Source: Butyrivibrio sp. VCB2006
GTDB lineage: Bacteria > Bacillota > Clostridia > Lachnospirales > Lachnospiraceae
Length of the DNA stretch: 45,344 bases
Assembly: GCF_000420945.1 (NCBI RefSeq)
Contig: NZ_ATVX01000022.1
Coordinates: forward strand, 1-45,344
Direction: 5' to 3'
Every line of letters starts with the position of its first letter. The first letter of the stretch is position 1. Both the position numbers and the translations under genes were made by a program. Under the pieces are notes generated by a model, which searched no databases, was not told the DNA's origin, and saw nothing but the letters and a program-made list of their open reading frames with translations. Shown one piece after another: positions 10,101-18,164 of this stretch.

Positions 10101-10518
10101 CATGGGGGATAAGGACAGGGCAAAAGAGTGCTATGAAAAGGCAACACTTGGTGCAATGGAGGTCGCAGGAATGATGTATTACTATGATCAGCCTGCTGAC
10201 ATGATCTTGTACCAGGGCCTTGCCAAGGCAAAACTTGGAGACCAAAAGGCCGCCAATGCCAGATTCTATAAGCTTCTCGACTACGGTGAGCAGCATCTTA
10301 GAGATGAGTTCAAGATGGATTATTTTGCTGTTTCCATGCCGGATATGTCAGTGTTTGATGCCGACATGACACAGAAAAATACTATCCACTGCTATTATCT
10401 TATGGGCCTTGCAAATCTGGGCCTTGGCAGGAGAGACGAGGCAGCCAGGTACTTTAATAGGGTGCTTGAGCAGGATAATACTCATCAGAACGCGTATATT
10501 TATTTGAAGATGGACTAA
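7198..10518 (+). CDS. DUF5107 domain and TPR repeat protein
   Basis: Large cytoplasmic-looking protein of 1106 residues without signal peptide. Residues about 40-345 match the DUF5107 type, which I recall as related to the galactose-mutarotase (sugar-binding) fold: landmarks are LPELGGRI, then EFNWPQHHRP and PDFSWLKPYEEK. A short beta domain follows (350-450) and then many TPR units to the end (about 490-1106; for example YYNLGLALFYQEKYDEAFDA). Family context suggests a carbohydrate-related role, with TPRs for protein contacts, but no reaction is proven. The start is fixed by GGAGAGG just upstream. A strong terminator follows at 10558, so this gene ends its operon. Confidence 0.8.
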   Translation: MEEVRIWQEKTIIPTYEIGSPDKNPMFLEKRVYQGSCGKIYPYPNTTTISREKTDHEWNAVYLENEYIRVMILPELGGRIQRAYDKTNDYDFVYYNHVIKPALVGLTGPWISGGIEFNWPQHHRPTTYSPVDYKIVDNDDGSKTLITGDIDQMYGTKEVTKFTLYPDKAYIEITGQLYNRTPLPQTFLWWANPAVSVNDHTQSIFPPDVHSVYDHGKRAVSRFPIATGEYYKHDYSEGVDISRYKNIPVPTSYMAEKSDYNFVGGYDYQKKAGLLHVADHHVSPGKKQWTWGCGDFGKAWDRNLTDEDGPYIELMTGMYCDNQPDFSWLKPYEEKVFKQYFMPYKAVGQVKNATINAALNLEFDDKGIHVIVYATSPRENAHIVLEYDGKRVYDKETKLSPVDVYDANISFDELGITGASVDENNKDSDIYKFKISVLDGKRELVSYKPVFQGVPELAEPAKAAKEPQDILTNEELYLTGQHIEQYRHATWLPDPYYLEGLKRDPGDTRINNAYGLLLFRRGQFELSEKYFRTALKRLTSMHPNPYDSEPYYNLGLALFYQEKYDEAFDAFYKATWVNELQEMSFYYLAAIATRREDYAEALELVEKGLVKNAHNIKARGLKAAILMKLGRTGEARSCIHDNLRLDAFDFVSMFLLYTLSESKDYTGDAFHRITRDFHETYLLVARDLAEAGLYEEAASALSLFPGDKPMIHYYLGAYYQKLGRDDKAAEEFTKAKESDSAYCFPNKLEDIAVLRTAINHDDHDAMARYYLGCLFYDKLQYEEAISLWEEAKKIDDCFPTLLRNLSIAYYNKMGDKDKARACLERAFELNKADARVFLELDQLYQKLQVPLRDRYKLYMDNIELIEKRDDLYTEYVTLLNDLEMHDEAYDRITSHSFQTWEGAEGKITTQFKVCLVEKAKVLLQDGDGEGAKKLLEKALEYPENLGEGRLEGTKDNHIYYNLGLAYELMGDKDRAKECYEKATLGAMEVAGMMYYYDQPADMILYQGLAKAKLGDQKAANARFYKLLDYGEQHLRDEFKMDYFAVSMPDMSVFDADMTQKNTIHCYYLMGLANLGLGRRDEAARYFNRVLEQDNTHQNAYIYLKMD

Positions 10519-10557
10519 TACGCTCGCAACCAAATTTAACAAAAAATAGCAAAATAT

Positions 10558-10596
10558 GTAAGCTTCGCTTGGTAGACAGGCGGAGCTTACTTTTTT
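10558..10596 (+). terminator. Intrinsic terminator after the DUF5107-TPR gene
   Basis: 11-bp stem (10558-10568 with 10580-10590, one G-U pair), 11-base loop and a TTTTTT run at 10591-10596. Confidence 0.85.
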
Positions 10597-10641
10597 ATGA
10601 TTGAGAAAAATGTTAAAATAATTAGCAAAGGTGGTACAAAT

Positions 10642-11715
10642 ATGAGAAAGGTATATTTGGATAATATTCGCTGGATAACAGTAGTGCTGGTTGTCATCTA
10701 TCATGTAATCTACATATTCAACGGCGTTACACAGCATGGAATCATCGGTCCCTTCAGTGAACATCAGCCCCAGGATACATATCAGTACATTGTATATCCT
10801 TGGTTCATGTTACTTCTTTTTGTGGTATCCGGCATGTCAGCCCGTTATGAACTAGTTAAACGAACAGAAAAGGAATTCATCAGGGTAAGGACGAGAAAAT
10901 ATCTTGTGCCATCAACAATCGGACTTCTGGTTTTCGGCTGGGTTCTTGGCTATTACAACATGCTGATCTCCGGCGCTTTTGATTCCATGGGCAATGTACC
11001 AAAGCCAATTCTTTTCCTGATAATGGCAGTCAGCGGGTCAGGTCCTCTGTGGTACTTACAGATGCTCTGGCTCTTCAGCCTGATACTGGTACTGATCAGA
11101 AAGATAGAAAAAGACAGATTCTATATTATCTGCGGCAGAGCCAATCTTTTGATAGTTATGCTGCTTGTCATCCCGGTATACGGAGCTGCTCAAATACTTA
11201 ACACACCGATGATAGTGGTATACAGATTCGGTATCTACGGACTGGGCTTTTTGATCGGCTACTTTGTACTGTCCCATGACGAAGTGATGGATCGACTTGG
11301 CAAAAACTGGCTGTTATTAAGCATTCTTGCCCTCGCATCCTGCATAGCCTTTGTGATTTTATATAAAGGTCAGTCTTATCCGGATCACGTGGTTCTGGAT
11401 ACAATTATGTGCAATGTATACGCATGGTTTGGAACTCTTGGTATACTTGCCTTCATGAAAAAATGGGGGAATTTTGAGAATGCTTTCTCAAGGTGGATGT
11501 GCCGAAAATCATGGGGCCTCTACGTATTCCATTATCTGATGATAGCGGTCAGCGGGTGGTATCTGCATACATTATGTCCGTTCCTTGCCCCCGTCATCGT
11601 ATACCTGTTGGTTGCAATAGCAGCATTCGCAGGCGCTTACCTTCTGTATGAGATCATAAGCCGCATACCTCTCATAAGGTGGTGTGTTCTGGGAATAAAA
11701 AAGGAGAAGTTATGA
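10642..11715 (+). CDS. Acyltransferase family 3 membrane protein
   Basis: 357 residues, about ten hydrophobic helices. The start YLDNIRWITVVLVVIYHVIYIF carries the Arg and His expected in helix 1 of the acyltransferase-3 family (OafA/NodX type), which moves acyl groups across or at the membrane onto sugars, lipids or cell-wall polymers. Further landmarks are GPLWYLQMLWLFS in the middle and WGLYVFHYLMI near the end. The ATG at 10642 follows AAGGTGG; the earlier in-frame ATG at 10597 lies on the terminator edge without a site. Its stop overlaps the ATG of the HTH-AbrB gene (ATGA), so the pair is coupled. The acceptor is unknown. Confidence 0.8.
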   Translation: MRKVYLDNIRWITVVLVVIYHVIYIFNGVTQHGIIGPFSEHQPQDTYQYIVYPWFMLLLFVVSGMSARYELVKRTEKEFIRVRTRKYLVPSTIGLLVFGWVLGYYNMLISGAFDSMGNVPKPILFLIMAVSGSGPLWYLQMLWLFSLILVLIRKIEKDRFYIICGRANLLIVMLLVIPVYGAAQILNTPMIVVYRFGIYGLGFLIGYFVLSHDEVMDRLGKNWLLLSILALASCIAFVILYKGQSYPDHVVLDTIMCNVYAWFGTLGILAFMKKWGNFENAFSRWMCRKSWGLYVFHYLMIAVSGWYLHTLCPFLAPVIVYLLVAIAAFAGAYLLYEIISRIPLIRWCVLGIKKEKL

Positions 11716-12143
11716 GTTTTGCAGACAATCTTATGGAATTGAGAAAGGTTAATAACCTGTCACAGGAGGAAATTGCAGAGAAGATAGGCGTATCCAGACA
11801 GACGCTTTCAAAATATGAGACCGGAGAGTCGCTTCCGGATATAGAGAGGTGTAAGATGCTGGCTGACCTCTTTGGTGTAACCATGGACGATCTTATATCA
11901 TATGAAAAGAATGATTCGGATAACCTGGGCTGTGTTATACCGCCGAAAGGAAAACATATCTTTGGAATGGTCAAAGTGGGAGATAAAGGTCAGATCGTTA
12001 TTCCTGCCAAGGCAAGAAAGATCTTCGATATTAAAACAGGCGACAATCTTATTGTCCTCGGAGATGAATTCCAGGGTATAGCTCTCATTAAGGAAACTGG
12101 CCTTCTCGGTCTTATCAACAGTGCGAAAGAAAGTATGGAGTGA
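11712..12143 (+). CDS. HTH (XRE) - AbrB/SpoVT fusion regulator
   Basis: 143 residues with two DNA-binding modules: an N-terminal XRE HTH (residues 5-58, LSQEEIAEKIGVSRQTLSKYE) and a C-terminal AbrB/SpoVT swapped-hairpin domain (about 85-125, VGDKGQIVIPAKARKIFDIKTGDNLIVLGD). Likely a cytoplasmic transcription factor that binds as a dimer or tetramer. The ATG overlaps the acyltransferase stop codon and has AAGGAG seven bases upstream, so it is co-expressed with that enzyme and may control it or the ferredoxin gene downstream. The combination is known among Firmicutes regulators, but its target here is inference. Confidence 0.85.
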   Translation: MSFADNLMELRKVNNLSQEEIAEKIGVSRQTLSKYETGESLPDIERCKMLADLFGVTMDDLISYEKNDSDNLGCVIPPKGKHIFGMVKVGDKGQIVIPAKARKIFDIKTGDNLIVLGDEFQGIALIKETGLLGLINSAKESME

Positions 12144-12487
12144 CTAAGAAAAGAAGAGCAATCATGCTTGAGACACAATCATGCAATGCAGTGGCATTAA
12201 GATATGACAGAAGGCGCCCACGGCAACTCTTGGGAGAAGTGTGGAAGCTGCGGCCGGAGAGAACGAGGTTCTTTTTGTGATGAAATAATAAGTATGTTTT
12301 TTAGGAGCTTTTCCTTCCAGGGAGAGCTCTTTTTGCTGTCATTCCCTGGAACAGTCTGCACTTTTCTATACCTTCAAGGTTCATTATTTTTCTCCAAAAT
12401 GTGGTTTAAACAACATACTTGTTATGAACAGTATATTATACTGACACCATCAGAACAAGAATAAGGGTCAAACAGAGAGGTCAAAAG
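12144..12487 (+). other. 344-base intergenic region with interlocking hairpins
   Basis: No convincing gene. Stem A: 12303-12309 with 12325-12331, followed by a T-run (12330-12334), works as a terminator for the acyltransferase-regulator operon. Stem B: 12315-12323 with 12343-12351, a perfect 9-bp stem. The 5' arm of B lies in the loop of A and the 3' arm of A lies in the loop of B, giving an H-type pseudoknot order. Close to the next gene, an imperfect palindrome (ATACTTGTT / AACAGTAT around 12415-12435) overlaps the likely promoter region with a TATACT at 12437-12442. A 38-codon open frame at 12164-12280 has no good ribosome site. Confidence 0.4.
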
Positions 12488-13258
12488 ATGGTAAGAAAGA
12501 TAATAAAGATTGATGAAGAAAAGTGCAATGGATGCGGAATTTGTGCTAATGCATGTCATGAAGGCGCTATTGATATCGTGAACGGAAAGGCAAAACTTGT
12601 AAGAGAGAACTTCTGTGATGGATTTGGGGATTGTCTGCCGGGATGTCCAATGGGAGCGATCTCTTTTGAAGAAAGGGAAGCACCTGCTTATGACGAAGCA
12701 GCTGTAAAGGCAGCACAGGAAAAGAAAGGATTGGTAAAGGATATGCATCAGTGCGAAAACAAGATGATGAAAGAAATGGAACAACACGCTGCAGGACATG
12801 GATGCCCCGGTTCAAGGTTTATGACACTTAAGAGTGGCAATCAGGAAGACATTGATCCCGGACAGGACATGATATCAAGAATGAGCACTCATCCATCAAG
12901 ACTGATGCAGTGGCCATGCCAGATAAAGCTCCTTCCAACGCAGGCAGACTTTTATAATGGGGCCAAGCTCCTCATTGCAGCTGACTGCACAGCATACGCC
13001 TACGCAAATATGCATGAGGAATTCATGAAGGGTAAGGTTACATTGATCGGATGCCCCAAACTTGACGAAGGCGACTATACTGAGAAGCTTACGGAGATCA
13101 TTTCAAACAACGATATCACCAGCGTGACCATAGTTAGAATGGAAGTTCCCTGCTGTGGAGGACTTCAGAGAGCGGCAGAGAATGCGATAAGAAACAGCGG
13201 AAAGTTTTTACCATGGCAGGTTGTGACAATTTCAAGGGATGGTGAGATACTAGATTAA
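12488..13258 (+). CDS. Dicluster 4Fe-4S ferredoxin-like protein
   Basis: 256 residues. Two ferredoxin half-sites near the N-terminus: C13-x2-C16-x2-C19-x3-C23 and the atypical C43-x5-C49-x3-C53 (CDGFGDCLPGCPMGAI), a pattern seen in a common anaerobe family. The C-terminal part (about 125-256) has further Cys-containing segments: WPCQIKLLP, ADCTAY, GCPKL and PCCGG. It is a cytoplasmic iron-sulfur protein likely to take part in electron transfer or metal/cluster sensing; the physiological partner is unknown. It stands alone between a leader with a palindrome and its own terminator. Start ATG at 12488 follows the weak site AGAGAGG. Confidence 0.85.
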   Translation: MVRKIIKIDEEKCNGCGICANACHEGAIDIVNGKAKLVRENFCDGFGDCLPGCPMGAISFEEREAPAYDEAAVKAAQEKKGLVKDMHQCENKMMKEMEQHAAGHGCPGSRFMTLKSGNQEDIDPGQDMISRMSTHPSRLMQWPCQIKLLPTQADFYNGAKLLIAADCTAYAYANMHEEFMKGKVTLIGCPKLDEGDYTEKLTEIISNNDITSVTIVRMEVPCCGGLQRAAENAIRNSGKFLPWQVVTISRDGEILD

Positions 13259-13305
13259 GAAAAAGAGTTGATAAATGGACCACAAACCCGCCCTCCAAGA
13301 GAGCA

Positions 13306-13348
13306 TTAAAAGACCTGCCATCATATTCGGCCAGGTCTTTTAATTTTG
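13306..13348 (+). terminator. Intrinsic terminator after the ferredoxin gene
   Basis: Perfect 12-bp stem (13306-13317 with 13332-13343), 14-base loop, then TTTTG. The A-run on the 5' side could also let it act on the reverse strand. Confidence 0.85.
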
Positions 13349-13494
13349 CGTGAGTTTTTGAATCTTCATCAAGAGAAGCGGCCCAAAGAGCCGGCATGAG
13401 CCATAGCACATTCTAAAGAAGATGTAAAGAAAAACAAAACGAAATAAAAAATAAAAATATTATTAAAAAAAGAGAATTTCATTCTGATAAGCAG

Positions 13495-13530
13495 ACTATA
13501 TGAAATATAATTAATTATATTTCATGTAGT
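13495..13530. promoter_or_regulatory. 36-bp near-perfect palindrome upstream of the protease island
   Basis: Positions 13495-13512 are the reverse complement of 13513-13530 except for one T-G pair; the inner 26 bases (13500-13525) are perfect and there is no spacer. It lies 95 bases before the first M13 gene in an otherwise empty AT-rich stretch (13349-13624). A weak promoter (TTAATT 13568-13573, TAGTAT 13592-13597) lies between it and the gene. A spacer-less palindrome suits a dimeric repressor site or a DNA cruciform better than an RNA terminator, as no loop or T-run exists. Confidence 0.5.
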
Positions 13531-13624
13531 ATTTATGCAACTTTGCGTAACATTACTGTCAGGTAATTTAATTGATTGATCGTGATTAAGATAGTATGCC
13601 TGCGGATAAGAGAAAGGATAGCTA

Positions 13625-15790
13625 ATGAGAAACAAAGAATGGAGCGTATTCAGAAAAACTACAGCTGTGATTCTTACAGCTACTTTGGTGCTCATATCTG
13701 CGGGCTGTGGAAAAGGCGGGAACGCGGCTGAATCTGATCTATCGAATGAGGAAGGCTCTGGTTCTGATCCTTCTGGAATTCCCGGGGGAGGAAAATGGGT
13801 TGATTCTGACGTTGTATTCACAGTCAGGTCTGAGGATAATATACGTTTTCAGGATGATTTTGCAGCGGCTGCCAATAAAGATTTTATTGCATCTGCTGTT
13901 CTGGACCCCGCATATGAAGAGGCCAGTATATTTCTTGATGCAAATAAGTTGATGTATGAAAGATATATGGAGATTGCTTCTGATGAGGCTATGTCAGGTG
14001 ATAATGCAGAAAGATATAAAGCATTGGTTAAACTGTATTCTGATTGGGATGAGCGAAACAAGCTTGGAGTAAAGCCTCTTGAAAAGTATATTTCGGATAT
14101 ACAGAGCATATCCTCTATAAGTGAGCTTACGCAGTATCAGGGGAGCACTACGAGAAATCCCTTTGGGCTGGGGCTGTTAATCCCGGAAGCTGTGAGTACA
14201 CAAATACAGTTCCCGGACAAGAGCACGTTAAAGCTTCAGGCTCCAAAGCTCTCTCTGGGGTCTAATTCCTCATATGTGGAGTATACAAGCAATACATTAG
14301 CAGCTAAAGAAAAAAACGATGATGTAATCTTCTATTTCCTTGGAAGGCTTGCTTTTTCTGAAAAAGAGATCAAGGCTATCCTGAAAGGCAATTACCGTAT
14401 AGAGACTTTTATCGCAAGAAACAGTAATATCGAAAACTTCGGTGTTGGGGAGATGTTTACACAGGCTCAGAACACCAGGGAAGGGCTGAAGGCTTTACAA
14501 GGGGATTATCCGCTTTTACAGATATTGGATAGCAGAGGCTATTTGAAATGTGACAGCTTTTATGTGGATTATTCCTATCTGCAGTCCTTACATAAGATCT
14601 ATACCGAAAAGAACCTTGAAGATATCAAGTCATTCCTCATTGTACAGACCATTGATTCAGTTAAATACCTTCTCGACCGCGAATCATATGAAAAGATGGT
14701 TAAGCTGTATATGAACGGTGCTGATAACTATGAGGGAATTTCAGATAGCCAGAATAGTGTCCTTTTTAGAAATGACATTAAAATCTGTGGCTTTTTACCA
14801 TTGCTGGATACTTTGTATCTGGAAAAATATTATACAGATGACGAAAAAATAGCTAAGATAAATGAATTTACAAGTGCACTGATAAAGGCGTATGCACAAA
14901 TACTGGATGAAGAAGACTGGATGTCAGAAGAAACAAGGACAGCTGCAAAGGGGAAGCTGCAAAATATGGCTTTGCATCTTGTAAAGCCTGATAATATCGC
15001 CGATTATTCAGCTGCGGACATAAAGTCCTATGAAGAAGGAGGAAATCTTGTAGAAGCTGCTGCTGAGGGCAGACGGATGATAGAAACTCACATGGCAGTT
15101 AAAAGCGCTGATTCAAATTGGGATAGATATAAATGGGATATTTACGATGCTTCCAGAACTACTACCGAAGTCAATTGTGTGTACTATTGCAACGAAAATG
15201 GCATCTATATAATGGCGGGATATCTGGCTATGTGCGATGCTGCTTTTGGAGAAGATGCATCACTTGAGCAGTTTGCAGGCATCGTAGGAACTACGATTGG
15301 CCATGAGATAACCCATGGATTTGATTCAAACGGAACAAAGTTTGATCTTTACGGGCGCCAGTTTGATGATGATAAAATCCCCATTGATTGGATGACACCA
15401 CAGGACAGGTCAAAGATGGATGAAAAAGCATCAAAGCTGGCAGGATACTTCTCACTGGCAAGGCCGATTCCGGGGCAGCAGAAGGTAAATGGAAATGCTG
15501 TAAAAGATGAGGCTATTGCTGATATGGGAGGTGTCAAATCAGTACTTTATGCGGTAAGGGAAATACCTGATTTTGATTATGATGAGTTTTTCAGAGCCTT
15601 TGCAAGACAATATGCGGAGCAGACAACTGAGGAAAATGAACTTGATACCATGAAAAGCGACATGCATCCGCTTCCGTTCCACAGGGTAAATATTGTTCTT
15701 CAGCAATTTGATGAATTTATAGAAACCTATGATATAAAGCCGGGAGATGGAATGTACCTGAGTCCGGAAAAAAGAGTCAATGTCTGGTGA
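13625..15790 (+). CDS. M13 family metallopeptidase lipoprotein (first copy)
   Basis: 721 residues. Signal peptide with lipobox LISAGC (Cys about residue 27), so anchored on the outer face of the membrane. The C-terminal catalytic domain is neprilysin-like (M13, gluzincin zinc peptidase): H560-E-I-T-H564 and the third zinc ligand E629 in E-x3-D633. The substrate-binding NAxY motif is replaced by NCVYY, and the chain ends in a conserved Trp (RVNVW). M13 enzymes cut peptides of roughly up to 40 residues. This is the most divergent of three paralogs in the operon. ATG at 13625 follows AAAGGA. It leads the nine-gene run and is 24 bases from the ABC ATPase gene. Confidence 0.9.
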   Translation: MRNKEWSVFRKTTAVILTATLVLISAGCGKGGNAAESDLSNEEGSGSDPSGIPGGGKWVDSDVVFTVRSEDNIRFQDDFAAAANKDFIASAVLDPAYEEASIFLDANKLMYERYMEIASDEAMSGDNAERYKALVKLYSDWDERNKLGVKPLEKYISDIQSISSISELTQYQGSTTRNPFGLGLLIPEAVSTQIQFPDKSTLKLQAPKLSLGSNSSYVEYTSNTLAAKEKNDDVIFYFLGRLAFSEKEIKAILKGNYRIETFIARNSNIENFGVGEMFTQAQNTREGLKALQGDYPLLQILDSRGYLKCDSFYVDYSYLQSLHKIYTEKNLEDIKSFLIVQTIDSVKYLLDRESYEKMVKLYMNGADNYEGISDSQNSVLFRNDIKICGFLPLLDTLYLEKYYTDDEKIAKINEFTSALIKAYAQILDEEDWMSEETRTAAKGKLQNMALHLVKPDNIADYSAADIKSYEEGGNLVEAAAEGRRMIETHMAVKSADSNWDRYKWDIYDASRTTTEVNCVYYCNENGIYIMAGYLAMCDAAFGEDASLEQFAGIVGTTIGHEITHGFDSNGTKFDLYGRQFDDDKIPIDWMTPQDRSKMDEKASKLAGYFSLARPIPGQQKVNGNAVKDEAIADMGGVKSVLYAVREIPDFDYDEFFRAFARQYAEQTTEENELDTMKSDMHPLPFHRVNIVLQQFDEFIETYDIKPGDGMYLSPEKRVNVW

Positions 15791-15814
15791 TATCTGTTAG
15801 GAAGGAGACAAACT

Positions 15815-16660
15815 ATGGGATCAGAGACTTCAAATGCAGCAATAAGGCTTGATAACATAATCAAAAGCTATGGTAAACATGACGTACTTAAAGGTGTCAC
15901 CATGCAGGTGAATAAGGGAGATATCTACGGCCTGGTAGGCAAGAACGGAGCAGGTAAAACCACTATTTTTAAGATGATTCTGGGACTGTCAGAATACACT
16001 TCAGGCAATGTTTCCATAGCCGGTTCCCGGAACCGAAAAGAGCTGTTTGCAAACCGATCAAAGGTAGGCTTCTTTGTCGGATCCAATTTTTATGGTTATC
16101 TTTCCGGCAGGGCGAACCTCGAATACTACGCAGCAGCTAAGGGGCTTAAGGGAAAAGCGTTAAAGGAGGAAGTGGACCGTGTTCTAAAGGTTGTTGGTCT
16201 TGTAGACGGTAAGGAAAAGCAGAAAGCTAAGGGCTATTCCCTTGGAATGAAACAGCGTCTCGGAATAGGCAATGCAATCCTTGGTAATCCGGATATTCTC
16301 ATTCTGGATGAGCCGACCAACGGTCTTGATCCTCAGGGAATAGCAGATATTCGTCATATGATACGGCGGTTTAGAGATGAGTTTGGCATGACAGTCATAG
16401 TTTCAAGCCATATTCTGGGAGAACTGGAGAATACCGCGGACCGTTTCGGTATAGTACATGAAGGCGTTATAGCAAAAGAAATCACACAGGAGGACCTGTC
16501 TGCAAAGCGCCCGGAAGTGGAACTTACAGTCTCAGCCGGAAATTTGGAAAGAGCTAAAAGTGTTCTTGCAGAGAATGGTATTGATATTCTTAAAGAAGGA
16601 AAAGAGAAAGTTACTCTGGAAGATTATTACTTTGAACTCATTGGAGGATCTGCAGAATGA
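15815..16660 (+). CDS. ABC transporter ATP-binding protein, BcrA/LanF-like
   Basis: 281 residues, single cytoplasmic nucleotide-binding domain: Walker A GKNGAGKTT, signature YSLGMKQRL (LSGGQ variant), Walker B ILILDEPTNGLDP, H-loop SSHIL, and a C-terminal extension (about 215-281). The type is that of bacitracin-resistance BcrA and lantibiotic-immunity LanF ATPases, which drive ABC-2 permeases. The two following genes encode those permeases. GAAGGAG precedes the ATG, and the stop overlaps the next ATG (ATGA), so ATPase and permease are made together. It lies between two M13 peptidases, suggesting a peptide substrate; this is inference. Confidence 0.9.
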   Translation: MGSETSNAAIRLDNIIKSYGKHDVLKGVTMQVNKGDIYGLVGKNGAGKTTIFKMILGLSEYTSGNVSIAGSRNRKELFANRSKVGFFVGSNFYGYLSGRANLEYYAAAKGLKGKALKEEVDRVLKVVGLVDGKEKQKAKGYSLGMKQRLGIGNAILGNPDILILDEPTNGLDPQGIADIRHMIRRFRDEFGMTVIVSSHILGELENTADRFGIVHEGVIAKEITQEDLSAKRPEVELTVSAGNLERAKSVLAENGIDILKEGKEKVTLEDYYFELIGGSAE

Positions 16661-17388
16661 GAAATTTGTTAAGAGCGGATTTGAAGCGTATCTTTCGGGT
16701 TGGTCTTATTTATATAGGGCTTTTGCTGGCGCTGATCTATATTTCATATACGGTGCTTGAAGGCGTTATAAATGATGGCTCAATTGGACTGGTAAGAGGT
16801 GTGCAGAAGTCGCTTAACGGGGCGCCTATAGCTCTTTTTATAGTTTTTCCCGCTTTCTATGCTGTTTTTGCCCATGAGCTGTCCTCAAAGTCCATGCAGG
16901 CTATACTTGGTCATGGCATAACAAGGGATAAGCTCATAGTTGCCAAGCTTCTTGATGCGGCAATTGTTCTTCTTTGCGTGTACCTGGTCATCATTGTGGC
17001 AACCCTTGTAGTAATAAACGGAGAATCAGCAATTATATTAAGCTCGCAGCAGCAGACGAACCTTGTTATTTTTATCATACTGAGGTGGCTTAGACATTTT
17101 GGATACATTGTCTTTTCAGCTATGATCATGTACATTTCAGGCTCCACGGTTCTTGGTATAGTCGCTTGTGTAGCATTTACGGTTGTGTTTAGACTTGTGT
17201 TTAACATGATAGAATTTTTTTCCTCACTGTCATTATATGACTATACCTTTGATGGTCTTTTGGACTGGGCATATACCGGAATAGAGATGGAAGCTTTCCC
17301 GTGGCAGCTTCTTCCGGCAGCCTGCTATCTCTTGGCAGCACTGGCAATCACTACCTATTTCTTCCGGAGAAAGGAGTTTGACTTTTGA
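16657..17388 (+). CDS. ABC-2 type permease subunit (first)
   Basis: 243 residues with six predicted membrane helices and the ABC-2 feature HELSSKSMQAILGHGITRDKL (about 70-90), a pattern of LanE/LanG and BcrB-like permeases (E-x2-S-x2-M-x4-G-x3-R). It overlaps the ATPase gene by four bases and the second permease by four bases. Probably forms a heteromeric channel with the next gene product in the cytoplasmic membrane. The two permeases share C-terminal wording (FFRRKEFDF and LFRKKELDF), so they come from a duplication. Confidence 0.85.
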   Translation: MRNLLRADLKRIFRVGLIYIGLLLALIYISYTVLEGVINDGSIGLVRGVQKSLNGAPIALFIVFPAFYAVFAHELSSKSMQAILGHGITRDKLIVAKLLDAAIVLLCVYLVIIVATLVVINGESAIILSSQQQTNLVIFIILRWLRHFGYIVFSAMIMYISGSTVLGIVACVAFTVVFRLVFNMIEFFSSLSLYDYTFDGLLDWAYTGIEMEAFPWQLLPAACYLLAALAITTYFFRRKEFDF

Positions 17389-18131
17389 AAAATCTTATTT
17401 TTGCAGATGTAAAAAGAATCCTGAGAAAGCCGGCATATTGGATTGTGCTTGCAATATGTCTGTTAATTTCGTTTTTCTGGACCTTGGGTGCAAAAAGAAA
17501 TGGAACCGTAAGCGGCCTTACTTTTGCCACTAATCAGGGAACTGCTATAAATACAATGAATCTTTTTATAGGGATTGCTATTTATGTGAGCGTCTACGCC
17601 GATGAGTTTTCGTCTAATTCTATGCAGTGCCTTATTGGAAGAGGAATTTCAAGAAAAAGACTCCTTATCGCCAAGTTCATTAACTGCGTGATCATTACCT
17701 TTATTTCTTATGGAATCTATGCCCTTTTTATCACCTTAACAGGTCTGATAATGGGCGCAGACATGAACATGCCAGAGAGCAGCTTTTTGTACAGTACGAT
17801 ATTGACCAATGCTTTTCTTATCCTGGGTTATGCAACCATATCCATGATTATTCTTTTCTGGAGTAAGAATGTTGCCTATGCAACTTTGGTGGATGCATTT
17901 CTTCTTTTTGCGGGAGATACACTGCTGAGCGGACTGAATATGATTCCGGTGATAAAATTCTGGCATATAGACAGGCACGTTTTTTCACATGCCCTTGCAT
18001 GTGCCAAAGTAGATCTGCTTCTAACTGGTGGAACAGCAATATTTACACTCCTTTGGCACGTTGCAAAAATCTGTGTTATTTCGATTATTCTGGCATATCT
18101 GCTCTTTAGGAAAAAAGAGCTGGATTTCTGA
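17385..18131 (+). CDS. ABC-2 type permease subunit (second)
   Basis: 248 residues with about six membrane helices and the segment DEFSSNSMQCLIGRGISRKRL, parallel to the first permease. The start is a TTG at 17385-17387 overlapping the stop of the previous gene (TTGA), with AAGGAG (17371-17376) at normal distance; no ATG is available nearby. It ends 34 bases before the second M13 gene. With the ATPase it makes a three-component pump of the LanFEG / BcrAB type. Confidence 0.85.
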   Translation: MKNLIFADVKRILRKPAYWIVLAICLLISFFWTLGAKRNGTVSGLTFATNQGTAINTMNLFIGIAIYVSVYADEFSSNSMQCLIGRGISRKRLLIAKFINCVIITFISYGIYALFITLTGLIMGADMNMPESSFLYSTILTNAFLILGYATISMIILFWSKNVAYATLVDAFLLFAGDTLLSGLNMIPVIKFWHIDRHVFSHALACAKVDLLLTGGTAIFTLLWHVAKICVISIILAYLLFRKKELDF

Positions 18132-18164
18132 TTTTTATTGGCGGAGAAGAAAGGAATTTCAAGC

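Noticed and set aside
9724..10296. 190-codon reverse frame
   Set aside because: Lies entirely within the TPR part of the DUF5107-TPR gene and has no start signal; a shadow.
12164..12280. Small gene of 38 codons with an NAVALRYD stretch, as in FlhB-type C-terminal proteins
   Set aside because: Only eight residues fit, the rest does not, and no ribosome site is present.
12204..12464. 86-codon open frame with CGSCG
   Set aside because: No ribosome site, composition becomes that of non-coding DNA after 25 codons, and it overlaps hairpins and the promoter region.
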